Positions 1-9,294 are shown, counted from the first letter of the stretch. The stretch is 55,049 nucleotides of DNA from an uncultured Bacteroidia bacterium (GCA_903905505.1 CAIVGL010000124.1:1-55049); one strand, 5' to 3'. Notes: a model not told the origin generated them from the sequence alone. Numbers and translations are program-made.

Positions 1-1428
1 ACTAATTGGCATATTAATACCATTCTCGTGGTAAACGCCAATTCGGAACATGGCTCCAGGAACTCCCAGATCTGCAGCTTTAGTAAACCATTCTAATGCT
101 TGCTCCTTCTCAGACCAATAGCTTAGACTTTTCTCATGAATGATACCGATAAGATAGTTTGCTCGAGGATGTCCTAGCTTGGCGGCTTTATTGAAGTATT
201 CAGCAGCAGTTTGATTATCCTTAGTTGCAAGTTCGCCTGCCAGCAATATACTAGCATATTTATATTGAGCTTCAATAATTCCCTTATCTGCGGCACTTCG
301 GTAATAATCGACGGCCATCTTATGATTCGATTCTATCTCTTCGCCAATTTCATATTTTTCTGCCAAGCGAAACATGGCTTCAGCATTCCCATTTTCAGCC
401 GCTTTCTTTAGCCAATTGATCCCTTCATCATCCGACTTCTGGAGATAAAGTCCGGCAATAGCATCCTGAGCATCAGCGCTACCTTTGTCAGCAGCACGTT
501 GAAACCAATCTTGAGCTTCTGGATCTCCTAGCTCTTCTAGTAATCGACCCATTAAGAAAATCCCTTCAACATAGTCACCTTTAGCAGCTTGCTCTAGATA
601 TTGTTTTCCTTTTACATTATCTTTTTCAGTGCCTAACCCCTTAAAATAGAGCTTACCTAAAATAAGTGCAACCTCATCCGTAAGAGTTGGCTCTAACTTA
701 GATAACCACTTATAAGCTTGATCTACATCTTTTTCAATCTCTCGTCCTTCGTAATAAAACAATCCCACCTTTTCAAAGGCTGGACTATAATCTTTATTTG
801 CAGAATTTAAATACCATTCAAAAGCTTTAGTCAGTTTTATTGGAACGGTAAGTCCGAGTTCAAATATTTCACCAACCTTATACATCGCAGGCGCATAGTC
901 CTCTTTTGCTGCTTCGTACCAATAGTCAACAGCCTCATTCATATCTTTATAACCACCATCTCCGCTTTCAAGCAGTCGACCAATGTTATATTTTGCAATA
1001 CTATCACCTCGTTGAGCGCCTCGCTCATACCATTCAAAAGCTTTTGTTAAATCTTTAGGCAGTCCTTCCCCATTTTCACGCATCTCCCCAATAAAATTGC
1101 AGGCTTCGATGCCACCGTCTCTAGCAGATTCTAGGAACCACTTAACCGACTCTTCTCGCGAAACTGTCCGATTTATTCCTGTATAATAGGCATTCCCAAT
1201 CTCAAGTGCAGCCAGGGAGAAGCCATTTTCCATCCTGGTTTCAAAAGATGCTAAAACTTGATCAAATTCAGACTCATGCTCATAAACATCCAAAAAAACC
1301 ATGGCTGGTAAATAACCATCTTTAAGCGCACTTTTCAGACGGCTTAACCCTTTTTCTTTCTTCCCCTTTTTTAGATACTCAACCCCTTTTCGAAATCCTC
1401 GAGGTGCAGATTCAATTGTATGGCTCAT
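1..1428 (-). CDS. Sel1-repeat (TPR-like) protein, C-terminus cut by window edge
   Basis: Reading from the ATG at 1428 on the minus strand gives an open frame of 476 codons that runs off the left edge without a stop. The protein is built of Sel1-like repeats of about 36 residues (A-x-W-x-x-KAA-x-x-G-x-x-x-A pattern), with phrases such as WFLESARDGG, WYERGAQRGD and WFTKAADLG returning along the whole length. No signal peptide or transmembrane segment is visible at the N-terminus, so a cytoplasmic scaffold is likely. Sel1 proteins mediate protein-protein contacts and do not imply a specific pathway. The 3' end lies outside the window, so total length and any C-terminal domain are unknown. It is divergent from the HD-domain gene at 1595. 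Confidence 0.85.
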   Translation of the reverse strand, partial: MSHTIESAPRGFRKGVEYLKKGKKEKGLSRLKSALKDGYLPAMVFLDVYEHESEFDQVLASFETRMENGFSLAALEIGNAYYTGINRTVSREESVKWFLESARDGGIEACNFIGEMRENGEGLPKDLTKAFEWYERGAQRGDSIAKYNIGRLLESGDGGYKDMNEAVDYWYEAAKEDYAPAMYKVGEIFELGLTVPIKLTKAFEWYLNSANKDYSPAFEKVGLFYYEGREIEKDVDQAYKWLSKLEPTLTDEVALILGKLYFKGLGTEKDNVKGKQYLEQAAKGDYVEGIFLMGRLLEELGDPEAQDWFQRAADKGSADAQDAIAGLYLQKSDDEGINWLKKAAENGNAEAMFRLAEKYEIGEEIESNHKMAVDYYRSAADKGIIEAQYKYASILLAGELATKDNQTAAEYFNKAAKLGHPRANYLIGIIHEKSLSYWSEKEQALEWFTKAADLGVPGAMFRIGVYHENGINMPIS

Positions 1429-1594
1429 TATGCTGTGATTCAAAATAGGGTATAAAATTAGCTTTAAAATGCGTAAATATTAGATATACGTTGACCAAAA
1501 AGCACTGAAGAATTATACTTTTTTGCTTCTCATTAGAATATGCTCAAATTTATATTGAAAGATTAACATTATTTTTACACAAAATACCATTCGA

Positions 1595-2134
1595 ATGGAG
1601 CCGCTCGACCTAATCTTAAAGTACTACAAACCAGAATCTAAGTCTTATCAGATTTTGGTAAACCACTCTCGATTGGTCGCTGACAAAGCATTAAATATCG
1701 CAGCGAATCATGCTGGTTTAAATTTAGATCTAAAATTCCTTGAAGAAGCTGCCTTGCTTCATGACATCGGTATTTTTCTTACTAATGCTCCTGATTTAGG
1801 GTGTCACGGAAAGTTACCTTACATCTGTCATGGATACTTAGGAAATGATTTATTGCAAAACGAAGGGTATCCAAAACATGGACTTGTGTGTGAAAGACAT
1901 ACTGGGACAGGAATAACCAAAGAAGAAATTTCATCTCAAAAACTCCCCTTACCTCAAAGAGATCTTGTTCCAATATCGTTAGAAGAACAGCTCATTTGTT
2001 TCTCAGACAAGTTCTACTCTAAAAGTGGAGATCTATTCCAGGAAAAATCCATAGAGCAGATAACCCAATCGATGGCCAAATTTAGCATCAACAATCAGAA
2101 TCGATTTTTGGAATGGTGTGCCTTTTTTCTTTAA
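1595..2134 (+). CDS. HDIG-domain phosphohydrolase-like protein (resembles TIGR00295)
   Basis: A 179-residue soluble protein with a compact HD domain. H24, the HD pair in LLHDIG (H56-D57), H102 in the ERHTGTGIT stretch and the late Asp in FSDKF (D138) form a full metal-binding set, so the enzyme looks active. The ERHTGTGIT-KEE and SLEEQL-FSDKF spacing matches the uncharacterised HDIG family I know as TIGR00295. HD proteins hydrolyse phosphomonoesters or nucleotides; the substrate here cannot be inferred. It ends 6 bases before the stop of the convergent lptD gene, leaving no room for a separate terminator. A weak -7-like box lies at 1570-1577 (TATTTTTA). Confidence 0.75.
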   Translation: MEPLDLILKYYKPESKSYQILVNHSRLVADKALNIAANHAGLNLDLKFLEEAALLHDIGIFLTNAPDLGCHGKLPYICHGYLGNDLLQNEGYPKHGLVCERHTGTGITKEEISSQKLPLPQRDLVPISLEEQLICFSDKFYSKSGDLFQEKSIEQITQSMAKFSINNQNRFLEWCAFFL

Positions 2135-2140
2135 GCTAAA

Positions 2141-4813
2141 TTAATACGGAACATTGTCTTGGTAGCTCTTCTGCTTGGTTAATTTAAGATCCTTTAGCAG
2201 CTGGGACGTTGCACGAATTGAGAAACTATAACTTTGACGAAAACCAAATGGAATCAAGTTCAACGACATCTGCATGCAGTGCAAATCTCTAAATAGATTA
2301 AACTGGGTAAATGTCAATTGCATCTTTTCAATATCTAATCCAGATGAAAAACCGACCTTCCATTGTTTAGTTAAGCTTAGGTTACCATTGAAATCCACCG
2401 TCTGGGTAATGATAGATTTCATCTCGGGATTTGGTTTATTATAGCGAAAACTATAGCTAAAAGAAAGGTCCCAAGGGACGCTAAAATCAGCATATTGAGG
2501 CACATCACCTGTTCTCTGACGCAGGCGTACTTTCTCTAAATCACTCTTCTGCTCCGGGGTCAGCTTAGCCTCTTCTTTATCCTTTTGTTTTCCCTCTTTT
2601 GATTTAAAGGATAATCCAAAGGAGACATTGGTACTTGTCAAACGAGCAAGTTTACCATTCTTTGAAAATTGATAGGTATTTATAAGATGACCATTCTCAA
2701 AAGCATAAGGATCTAAAATTGCTCCAAAGTTAAGATCAACACCAGCCACACGTGTTCGGGCACCTATATTTAGGTTAGACATATTCAGGGAGTCAGCTGC
2801 AAGGTTATACGAACCATTAAAAGATAATTGATCCAGAAGCTTAATCTTTATAAAAGGGTCCTTTGAGGTCGAATCTTTGGAATTAATCTTTTTCATCTCC
2901 AACGTATTATTCAGATTAAATCCAATAGAACCAGAACGACCAGAAGGCGCAGAACCGTAAATTGAATTTTCATGCTTTGGATAGCGATAACTTACCGGAA
3001 GTCCATTGGCATCAAAATATTCAATATTTTCGTACATGCCATAAGATGGCTTGCTAAAGTCAGGGGAAAGACTAAAACTCAAGGTAGGAGTCATAACATG
3101 CCGAACACCCGCTATTTTAGACTTTGGATTCAACGGCATAAAATTTCCATAAACCCTTGTGGAGGCGCCAAAACTTACCGCATAATCATAGTCTCGAGAA
3201 AACCCATTCAAGGTATCTATGTTACTAACCATCTGTGTTTGCTGATTGTATTTCTTTTGAATCTGCTGAGTATACCAACGCTCATTATAGCTTATCGAAG
3301 GACTAAGGGTAATGTATTTCAATGCTTTCATTGATGTACTCAAAGGGATAGAATGTTTTACACCATTTTTCCAATCCTTAAAAATATTTGAGTTCATCAA
3401 TTGATTCTCCTTGCTATCGATGGTGTTTTGCATATCCATCGCATAACTTAGTCCTATTTTTTCATACCATTTCTCCTTGCCTGATCTAGTCTTAAATTTA
3501 AATGGATAGATCCTTGACATGCTAAATGTAAATTGAGGTAGCGTTAGGCTAATTGTTGTATCTCGGCTATTTTGAGAGTGACGCATATTTCCTGATAGAC
3601 TAAATGGAGAGTTCTCCCATCGTTTCGAATAAGAGATACTTGACTGCTTCGTATTGGTCAGATAATTCACAGAGGTCAACGCATTGTTTTTATCAAATGA
3701 GCTACTCGAGAAGTTTACACTTGCATTAAAGGTCTGACTGGGGCTTGACTTCGGATCCATGGAATGGCTCCACGTAATGGCAAAATCATTTTGTTTGTTA
3801 AAATCTGGCAATCCTTTATCGCCAAACACATTTTTAAAATACTGAACATCAAGAGACCCACTATACTGATATCGAACTCGATAGTTGCTATGAAGTTTTA
3901 TCCCACTTGAACCTTTAGAATACAAGTCACCACGAATCGAAGCATCAAAAAAATCGTTTCCTGCAATATAATAGCCAATATCACGAAGGAAGAAACCTCT
4001 ATTTATCTCATCACCATAAGTTGGCATAATAAAACCCGATGAATATTTAGGAGAATTGGGGAAAAATCCAAACGGAAGAAAAACAAAGTACAAGGGAAAA
4101 TTCTCCACAACAAGATAAGCTGGGCCAGTAACAATTTTTTTATTAGACAACACTTTTGCTTTGGTCATCTCAAGCCAAAAGTGAGGATGTTCTGCGTCGC
4201 AAGTGGTGTATCGGCCATTCCGAAGACAATAGGTGGAATCATTCATGAGTTTGGTCCTATCGCTATGAACAAAACCGCCCTGTTGCTCTGTTACAACACC
4301 CGTTACAATCCCTTTCTTTGTTTTGAAATTATAACGAATTTCATCTGCCTCAAATTTTTGATCCCCTTGCTTGAAGATAGGCTTGCCAACGATTGTACCT
4401 GTTGAATCAGGTTTTCCAATGGCATAAACTTGATTGCTGTCACGATTCATCTCAATATAATCGGCATTGAGCTCGATATCCTTGTACTTTACCTGGGCGT
4501 TTTTGTACATGAAAACTTTATTGCCTGACTTAGTCTGAGAAAGGGTGATGTAACCATCAGCCGTATACTCCACTTCAGCATCAAAACCAGCAGAACCTGC
4601 TGATTTAAGACTATCAACACCTGTTGAATCCTTTGAAGAAACACGCAGGCTATCAGCAAGCACGGATCCACGTCTATTATTTCGTTCCGGCTTAACAATA
4701 CTCTTAGAAACAATCGAGTTTTTTCGGTTGTTTTCAGACTTTTGTCCAAATATTGATCCGTGTGCTACGAATAGTAGTGCTCCAAAAAAAGATAAATATC
4801 GCAACGCGCTCAA
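2141..4813 (-). CDS. lptD: LPS-assembly outer-membrane protein LptD (OstA-like)
   Basis: An 890-residue protein with an N-terminal signal peptide (hydrophobic run before FGQKSE). Residues about 85-230 form an OstA/LptA-like beta-jellyroll (phrases YKNAQVKYKDIELNADYIEM and KFEADEIRYNFKTKKG). The rest is a long strand-rich beta-barrel region with alternating aromatic residues. This matches the Bacteroidota version of LptD, which inserts lipopolysaccharide into the outer leaflet with LptE. The start appears to be TTG at 4813: an in-frame stop lies about 20 bases upstream and no early ATG exists. It is divergent from the amidase gene, with a -7 box (TACTTTTG on the minus strand) at 4866-4873. Paired barrel cysteines as in E. 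coli are not obvious. Confidence 0.85.
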   Translation of the reverse strand: MSALRYLSFFGALLFVAHGSIFGQKSENNRKNSIVSKSIVKPERNNRRGSVLADSLRVSSKDSTGVDSLKSAGSAGFDAEVEYTADGYITLSQTKSGNKVFMYKNAQVKYKDIELNADYIEMNRDSNQVYAIGKPDSTGTIVGKPIFKQGDQKFEADEIRYNFKTKKGIVTGVVTEQQGGFVHSDRTKLMNDSTYCLRNGRYTTCDAEHPHFWLEMTKAKVLSNKKIVTGPAYLVVENFPLYFVFLPFGFFPNSPKYSSGFIMPTYGDEINRGFFLRDIGYYIAGNDFFDASIRGDLYSKGSSGIKLHSNYRVRYQYSGSLDVQYFKNVFGDKGLPDFNKQNDFAITWSHSMDPKSSPSQTFNASVNFSSSSFDKNNALTSVNYLTNTKQSSISYSKRWENSPFSLSGNMRHSQNSRDTTISLTLPQFTFSMSRIYPFKFKTRSGKEKWYEKIGLSYAMDMQNTIDSKENQLMNSNIFKDWKNGVKHSIPLSTSMKALKYITLSPSISYNERWYTQQIQKKYNQQTQMVSNIDTLNGFSRDYDYAVSFGASTRVYGNFMPLNPKSKIAGVRHVMTPTLSFSLSPDFSKPSYGMYENIEYFDANGLPVSYRYPKHENSIYGSAPSGRSGSIGFNLNNTLEMKKINSKDSTSKDPFIKIKLLDQLSFNGSYNLAADSLNMSNLNIGARTRVAGVDLNFGAILDPYAFENGHLINTYQFSKNGKLARLTSTNVSFGLSFKSKEGKQKDKEEAKLTPEQKSDLEKVRLRQRTGDVPQYADFSVPWDLSFSYSFRYNKPNPEMKSIITQTVDFNGNLSLTKQWKVGFSSGLDIEKMQLTFTQFNLFRDLHCMQMSLNLIPFGFRQSYSFSIRATSQLLKDLKLTKQKSYQDNVPY

Positions 4814-4865
4814 AACTTTTTCGAAATCAAGTTAAATTCTACTTTCAATGCAATAAAATGCTAGA

Positions 4866-4873
4866 CAAAAGTA
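4866..4873 (-). promoter_or_regulatory. -7 promoter element (TACTTTTG) of lptD
   Basis: A perfect TAnnTTTG match on the minus strand, 52 bases upstream of the lptD TTG start. A TTG (minus strand, 4899-4897) lies 23 bases further upstream, slightly long for the -33 element. Confidence 0.5.
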
Positions 4874-4922
4874 GAAAAAGCAATTAGAGAAACTGACAAC
4901 ATAAAAAAATAATTTAATCTTC

Positions 4923-4930
4923 TATTTTTG
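4923..4930 (+). promoter_or_regulatory. -7 promoter element (TATTTTTG) of the amidase gene
   Basis: A perfect TAnnTTTG match 31 bases upstream of the amidase ATG. No clear -33 TTG is seen. It sits back to back with the lptD promoter in a 148-base intergenic space. Confidence 0.5.
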
Positions 4931-4961
4931 TAGTACTATTATCAGTCTAACTGAACAAAAG

Positions 4962-6206
4962 ATGAAAAAACGATATACTAAAAATAAGAATTATAGTAGG
5001 CTACTGTATTTCATTCTCCTAACTACAGTTATATTACTAGAAACCAATTCATTATATAGTAAAAACAAACAATCAAAGAGTCTTGAAACCGTAGTAATCG
5101 ATGCCGGTCATGGAGGCAAAGACCCAGGCACAATGACTGGGTCGAAGCGTGAAAAAGACATCACATTAGCGATTGCCTTGAACCTTGGGAATCTAATTAA
5201 AGAGAGAATACCAGGGGTGAAGGTTATTTACACCCGCCATACCGATGTTTTTATCCCTCTTTTTGAACGTTCCGTGATTGCCAATAAGAATAATGCCGAT
5301 CTATTTATATCGATCCACGTTAATTACTGTGCAAGTCCAGCTATCAAAGGAACAGAGACCTATGTTTTAGGGTTACATCGCACTGAAGACAACTTAAATG
5401 TAGCTAAAAAAGAGAATAGTGCCATACTCTTAGAGCAAGACTATACCACAAGGTATGAGGGATTCAATCCCAATCTTTCAGAGTCCTATATTATGTTTGA
5501 ATTAATTCAAGACACCAATATTGAGCAAAGTGTTGAATTTGCTGGAATCATTCAAGACTCTTTTCGTAAACAAGCCCAACGTGATAGTAGAGATGTGAGA
5601 CAAGCTGGCTTTTTAGTTTTGCGAGAAAGTGCCATGCCATCAGTTCTAATAGAGACAGGATACTTAAGTAACCCATCAGAAGCTGCCTATTTAATGTCGG
5701 AAAATGGCCGCATGGCTATTGCGACCTCTATTTACAATTCATTCAACACCTATAAAAATAAATTTGAATCACGATTAAATCAGAAAATTGAGACAACCCC
5801 AGCTAAAGAACAAGTTGTTGAGCAGGTTGTCCCGACAGAAATAAAGAAAGAGTCGGATGAAAAAGAAACGATAAAAGTGCAAGAATTGATAGAACCAAAA
5901 ATCGAAAAAACAAATAAGACAGTCTCTAAAAACACAGTAAATACGCAAGATCAGATCACCTATGCTGTTCAAATAGCAGCTTTTCCAAAGAAACTACCCT
6001 TAGATTCGAAAATATTTAAGGGTATTAAAGGAATATCGGAATTCCAATCTGGAGGGTATTATAAATATTATTGTATGAGCTCTACAACGCTAGCAGAATC
6101 GAAACATAATCTATCACAAATTCAACTTAAGATTCCAAAAGCTTTTATTATTGTCTTTAAAAATGGGGAACCGATTTTATTTAAAGACAGACCTAAATCT
6201 AAGTAA
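4962..6206 (+). CDS. N-acetylmuramoyl-L-alanine amidase (Amidase_3) with C-terminal SPOR-like domain
   Basis: 414 residues. A signal peptide or N-terminal membrane anchor (about residues 12-33) is followed by an Amidase_3 zinc hydrolase. H50 in IDAGHGGKDPG, the nearby Glu in SKREKD, and SIHVN supply zinc ligands; LIETGYLSN carries the late catalytic Glu. Such enzymes cut the amide bond between MurNAc and L-Ala of the stem peptide in the periplasm, needed for daughter-cell separation. Residues about 270-320 are a Lys/Glu/Val-rich linker. Residues about 330-410 (YAVQIAAF onward) resemble a SPOR domain, which binds denuded glycan at division sites. The gene is divergent from lptD and followed by an MCE-protein gene with its own promoter. 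Confidence 0.88.
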   Translation: MKKRYTKNKNYSRLLYFILLTTVILLETNSLYSKNKQSKSLETVVIDAGHGGKDPGTMTGSKREKDITLAIALNLGNLIKERIPGVKVIYTRHTDVFIPLFERSVIANKNNADLFISIHVNYCASPAIKGTETYVLGLHRTEDNLNVAKKENSAILLEQDYTTRYEGFNPNLSESYIMFELIQDTNIEQSVEFAGIIQDSFRKQAQRDSRDVRQAGFLVLRESAMPSVLIETGYLSNPSEAAYLMSENGRMAIATSIYNSFNTYKNKFESRLNQKIETTPAKEQVVEQVVPTEIKKESDEKETIKVQELIEPKIEKTNKTVSKNTVNTQDQITYAVQIAAFPKKLPLDSKIFKGIKGISEFQSGGYYKYYCMSSTTLAESKHNLSQIQLKIPKAFIIVFKNGEPILFKDRPKSK

Positions 6207-6237
6207 ACATAATTGTCCTTATAATAAAAATCCTGTG

Positions 6238-6245
6238 TACCTTCG
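6238..6245 (+). promoter_or_regulatory. Likely promoter of the mlaD-like gene (TTG 6213-6215, TACCTTCG 6238-6245)
   Basis: A one-mismatch -7 element (TACCTTCG) with a TTG 22 bases upstream, a spacing that fits the Bacteroidota promoter pattern. It lies 24 bases before the ATG at 6270. Confidence 0.4.
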
Positions 6246-6269
6246 CAGTAAATTGTATATGATCCCAAA

Positions 6270-7529
6270 ATGAAACTTACAAAGCCATCGAAAATAGGAA
6301 TTCTGGTAATTCTCAGCCTAACGGGTTTAATTTGGGGAATCAATTTTCTGAAAGGGAGAGATATTTTTAGAACTGAGAAAGTGTTCTATGCTCGGTATAA
6401 GAATGTAGGTGGACTAACAGCCACTACCTTAGTTACTTTAAATGGTCTGAAAGTTGGATATGTCAGAGAAATCTATTTTGCCGAAGATCTATCGGGCGAC
6501 TTAATTGTCAAAATTGCCGTGCACAATAATTTTCCACTACCTAAAGGGACTTCGGCTCAAATTGCCAGTAGCGACTTTCTAGGATCGAAAGTTGTAAAAC
6601 TTAATTTAGGTCGTTCCGAAAAAATCCTACAAGCCAACGACACGCTTAATTCCCAGATGGATGGAGACTTAATGCAGCAAGTCAATGAGCAAATTGCACC
6701 CATTAAGGCAAAAGCAGAAAGGTTAATTGATGATTTAGACTCGATTGTGTCTGCGGCCTCTAAATTTCTTAATAATGATTCTCAACGAAACATCAGCGAA
6801 AGTATTCGACAGATTCATAGCACGATGAATAATATTGAAAGTTTATCGGCAAGTCTGAATGAAATTGTAACAGGACAAAAGAAAAACTTATCCTCTACTA
6901 TTTCCAACATGAATGACATTTCAGGAAATCTTAAAAAGAATTCAGGTAAGCTGGAACATATGATTACCAATTTCAGCACCTTTAGTGATTCACTTTCAAA
7001 GATAGAGCTTAACAGGACTGTTGAACATATTAATGGATCGGTAGCGAGTCTAAATCAAATTCTACGTAAAGTCGATACTGCCAATGGAACCATCGGGCTT
7101 TTAGTCAATGATCCGAAGCTTTATCAAAACATCACTTCATCCACTGAAAGTTTAAATCAGTTGTTAGTCGATTTACGACACAATCCGAAAAGATATGTGC
7201 ACTTTTCTGCGATTGACTTTGGGAAGAAATCGAACACAAACATGCTAGAAGACTCGCAAATACCTGAGAATGTTAAATTTAAGATACGAATCACCCTTTC
7301 AAAGACTCCTATCCCACTTGAAACCCCACGATTTAAAGAAGTTGGACCAGTTATTGAAACTAAATTGGGAGATGATTTTTATTACTTCACAGAGGAGTTT
7401 TCATCCTATTCTAAAGTTAGAACGGTTCTAAATAAGGTGCAAGATGCTTTTCCTCAAGCGCTTTTAAAGTGTTATCAAAATGGAAAAGAGATAAGTTTTA
7501 AAAAAGTGTTAAAATTGATCAAAAAATAA
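6270..7529 (+). CDS. mlaD: MCE-domain (MlaD family) lipid-transport protein
   Basis: 419 residues. An N-terminal membrane anchor (IGILVILSLTGLIWGINFL) is followed by a single MCE domain at about 35-120 (FYARYKNVGGLTATTLVTLN and GLKVGYVREI are characteristic). Residues about 130-300 form a long heptad-rich coiled-coil or helical region. MlaD proteins form hexameric rings on the inner membrane and pass phospholipids between the membranes with the MlaEF ABC transporter. The permease and ATPase genes are not in this window. The C-terminal 100 residues, after the helical part, have no domain I recognise and include a strand-rich stretch (DDFYYFTEEFSSYSKV). Confidence 0.82.
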   Translation: MKLTKPSKIGILVILSLTGLIWGINFLKGRDIFRTEKVFYARYKNVGGLTATTLVTLNGLKVGYVREIYFAEDLSGDLIVKIAVHNNFPLPKGTSAQIASSDFLGSKVVKLNLGRSEKILQANDTLNSQMDGDLMQQVNEQIAPIKAKAERLIDDLDSIVSAASKFLNNDSQRNISESIRQIHSTMNNIESLSASLNEIVTGQKKNLSSTISNMNDISGNLKKNSGKLEHMITNFSTFSDSLSKIELNRTVEHINGSVASLNQILRKVDTANGTIGLLVNDPKLYQNITSSTESLNQLLVDLRHNPKRYVHFSAIDFGKKSNTNMLEDSQIPENVKFKIRITLSKTPIPLETPRFKEVGPVIETKLGDDFYYFTEEFSSYSKVRTVLNKVQDAFPQALLKCYQNGKEISFKKVLKLIKK

Positions 7530-7855
7530 TTTTTTCGGTAACATTTTTAATTACTTTTAACCGAGTTGAAAAAGAGATATTTTACACTTCTTGATTTCCA
7601 AACAAAAAACATTTTTGATTAATTCAGATTGAATTAAATTTCTGCAAAGAGCATAGAATCAATAACTTGCAAATTGCTCAAACGCAATTACTTGATTATC
7701 AGCTAATTGTAAAATAGAAGTCTACTGCATTGAGGCTTAACAGGATTGATTTAAACAAGGAATTTAGCATTTTTATTGCAATTATTTTTTGTTAATCTTT
7801 GTCGAATAGAGTGCAAAAAGGGAGTATTAAATAACAGTTGTGTTTATCGTTATTA
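7530..7855 (+). other. 326-base leader region upstream of dnaA; no recognised gene
   Basis: AT-rich and gene-free on both strands. I looked for DnaA boxes (TTATNCACA and its complement) and found none with at most one mismatch, so there is no sequence support for an origin. The best promoter-like string is AATCTTTG at 7794-7801, one mismatch from TAnnTTTG, about 55 bases before the dnaA ATG. Confidence 0.4.
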
Positions 7856-9286
7856 ATGAATAGAGATCATCAAAATATTTGGGAAAGTTGTCTTCGAGTA
7901 ATCAAAGATAATGTTCCTTATATAAGCTACAGAACGTGGTTTGAACCGATTGTTCCAATAAAATTGGATCATGACATTCTTACGATTCAAGTTCCTAGCC
8001 CATTCTTTTATGAATATCTGGAAGAGCAATATATTGATATCCTAAGAAAGACCTTACGAAAAGAGTTGGGTGCTAATGCGAAGTTAGAATACAGCGTTGT
8101 TGTAGACAATAATTTGAGTGCGAATAGCAAACCCTACACCGTTAAACTTCCTACCAATCAAAATAACAGTTTAAACAATAGGCCAGTCACTGCATCTGCA
8201 TTCCATGATGACAATACCATAAAGAATCCGTTTGTAATTCCTGGAATTCAGAAATTAAATATTGATCCTCAGCTTAAGCAAGACAATACCTTTGAGAATT
8301 TCATAGAGGGTGAATGCAATAGGTTAGCCAGAAGTGCAAGTTACGCTGTAGCTCAAAAGCCTGGTGGCACAGCCTTTAATCCACTCATGCTTTACGGAAA
8401 TTCAGGTCTTGGGAAAACACATCTTGCTCAGGCCATTGGCATTGAAGTTAAAGAGCGGTTTCCAGAAAAGATTGTACTTTACGTTAATGCAAACAAGTTT
8501 CAGACTCAATTTTCAGAAGCAACTCGCAATAATAATCGGAATGATTTTCTTCATTTCTATCAGATGATTGATGTTTTAATCATTGATGATGTTCAAGAGT
8601 TTGCTGGCAAAGAAAAAACCCAAGAGACCTTTTTCCATATTTTCAACCATTTACATCAAACGGGGAAACAACTTATTCTAACCTCTGATAAGCCACCTAT
8701 TGAGCTTAAAGGATTAGAGCAACGATTACTTTCTCGATTTAAATGGGGATTAACGGCAGATCTTTCTATTCCAGATTTTGAAACTCGAATGAATATCTTG
8801 CATAAAAAGATCTATAAAGATGGAATTGAAATACCCGAAGAAGTTCTAGAGTATATCGCCTCACATATCACAACCAATGTTCGTGAACTTGAAGGTGCTT
8901 TAATCTCATTATTAGCGCAGGCAACATTAAACAAAAAAGAAATCAATGTTGATCTAGCTATCAAAATGATTAATAAGTTAGTTAAGTGTTCGGTTAAAGA
9001 GATCACCATCGATTACATCTCTAAAACGGTTTGCGACTATTTTAATTTACCTATCGATGCTTTAGGCATTAAAACAAGGAAACGCGAAACAGTCCAGGCA
9101 CGTCAAATAGCGATGTATTTCTCGAAAAGCATGACCAAGTCTTCTCTAGCCTCAATTGGCTCTCAGATTGGAGGAAAAGATCATGCTACGGTCTTGCACG
9201 CCTGTCGAACGGTCACCAATCTGAAGGACACCGATAAGAATTTCAAAGTTTACCTTGACGAAATAGAAAATAGGTTAAAGTATTAA
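7856..9286 (+). CDS. dnaA: Chromosomal replication initiator protein DnaA
   Basis: 476 residues from the ATG at 7856. An in-frame TTG at 7838 would add six residues but fits the family N-terminus less well. Domain I (about 1-85) has the WFEPIVPI motif, followed by a variable linker (about 90-140). The AAA+ domain carries Walker A GNSGLGKTH (about 181-189), Walker B VLIIDDVQEF (about 239) and the arginine-finger/sensor region SRFKWGL. Domain IV ends with the DnaA signature GGKDHATVLHACRT (about 439-452). It binds DnaA boxes and melts the origin to start replication. A strong terminator follows. Unlike many bacteria, dnaN, recF and gyrB are not adjacent, as is usual in Bacteroidota. Confidence 0.97.
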   Translation: MNRDHQNIWESCLRVIKDNVPYISYRTWFEPIVPIKLDHDILTIQVPSPFFYEYLEEQYIDILRKTLRKELGANAKLEYSVVVDNNLSANSKPYTVKLPTNQNNSLNNRPVTASAFHDDNTIKNPFVIPGIQKLNIDPQLKQDNTFENFIEGECNRLARSASYAVAQKPGGTAFNPLMLYGNSGLGKTHLAQAIGIEVKERFPEKIVLYVNANKFQTQFSEATRNNNRNDFLHFYQMIDVLIIDDVQEFAGKEKTQETFFHIFNHLHQTGKQLILTSDKPPIELKGLEQRLLSRFKWGLTADLSIPDFETRMNILHKKIYKDGIEIPEEVLEYIASHITTNVRELEGALISLLAQATLNKKEINVDLAIKMINKLVKCSVKEITIDYISKTVCDYFNLPIDALGIKTRKRETVQARQIAMYFSKSMTKSSLASIGSQIGGKDHATVLHACRTVTNLKDTDKNFKVYLDEIENRLKY

Positions 9287-9294
9287 AATATATA

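Noticed and set aside
2972-3334. 120-codon plus-strand ORF
   Set aside because: It lies wholly antisense to lptD, has no family resemblance and is broken by the codon pattern of the barrel repeats.
7530-7855. Replication origin upstream of dnaA
   Set aside because: No DnaA box with at most one mismatch and no repeated 13-mers; AT-richness is normal for this genome's spacers.
7838-7855. TTG start for dnaA
   Set aside because: The six added residues (MCLSLL) do not fit DnaA N-termini; the ATG at 7856 gives the usual start before the W-E-x-C-L helix.
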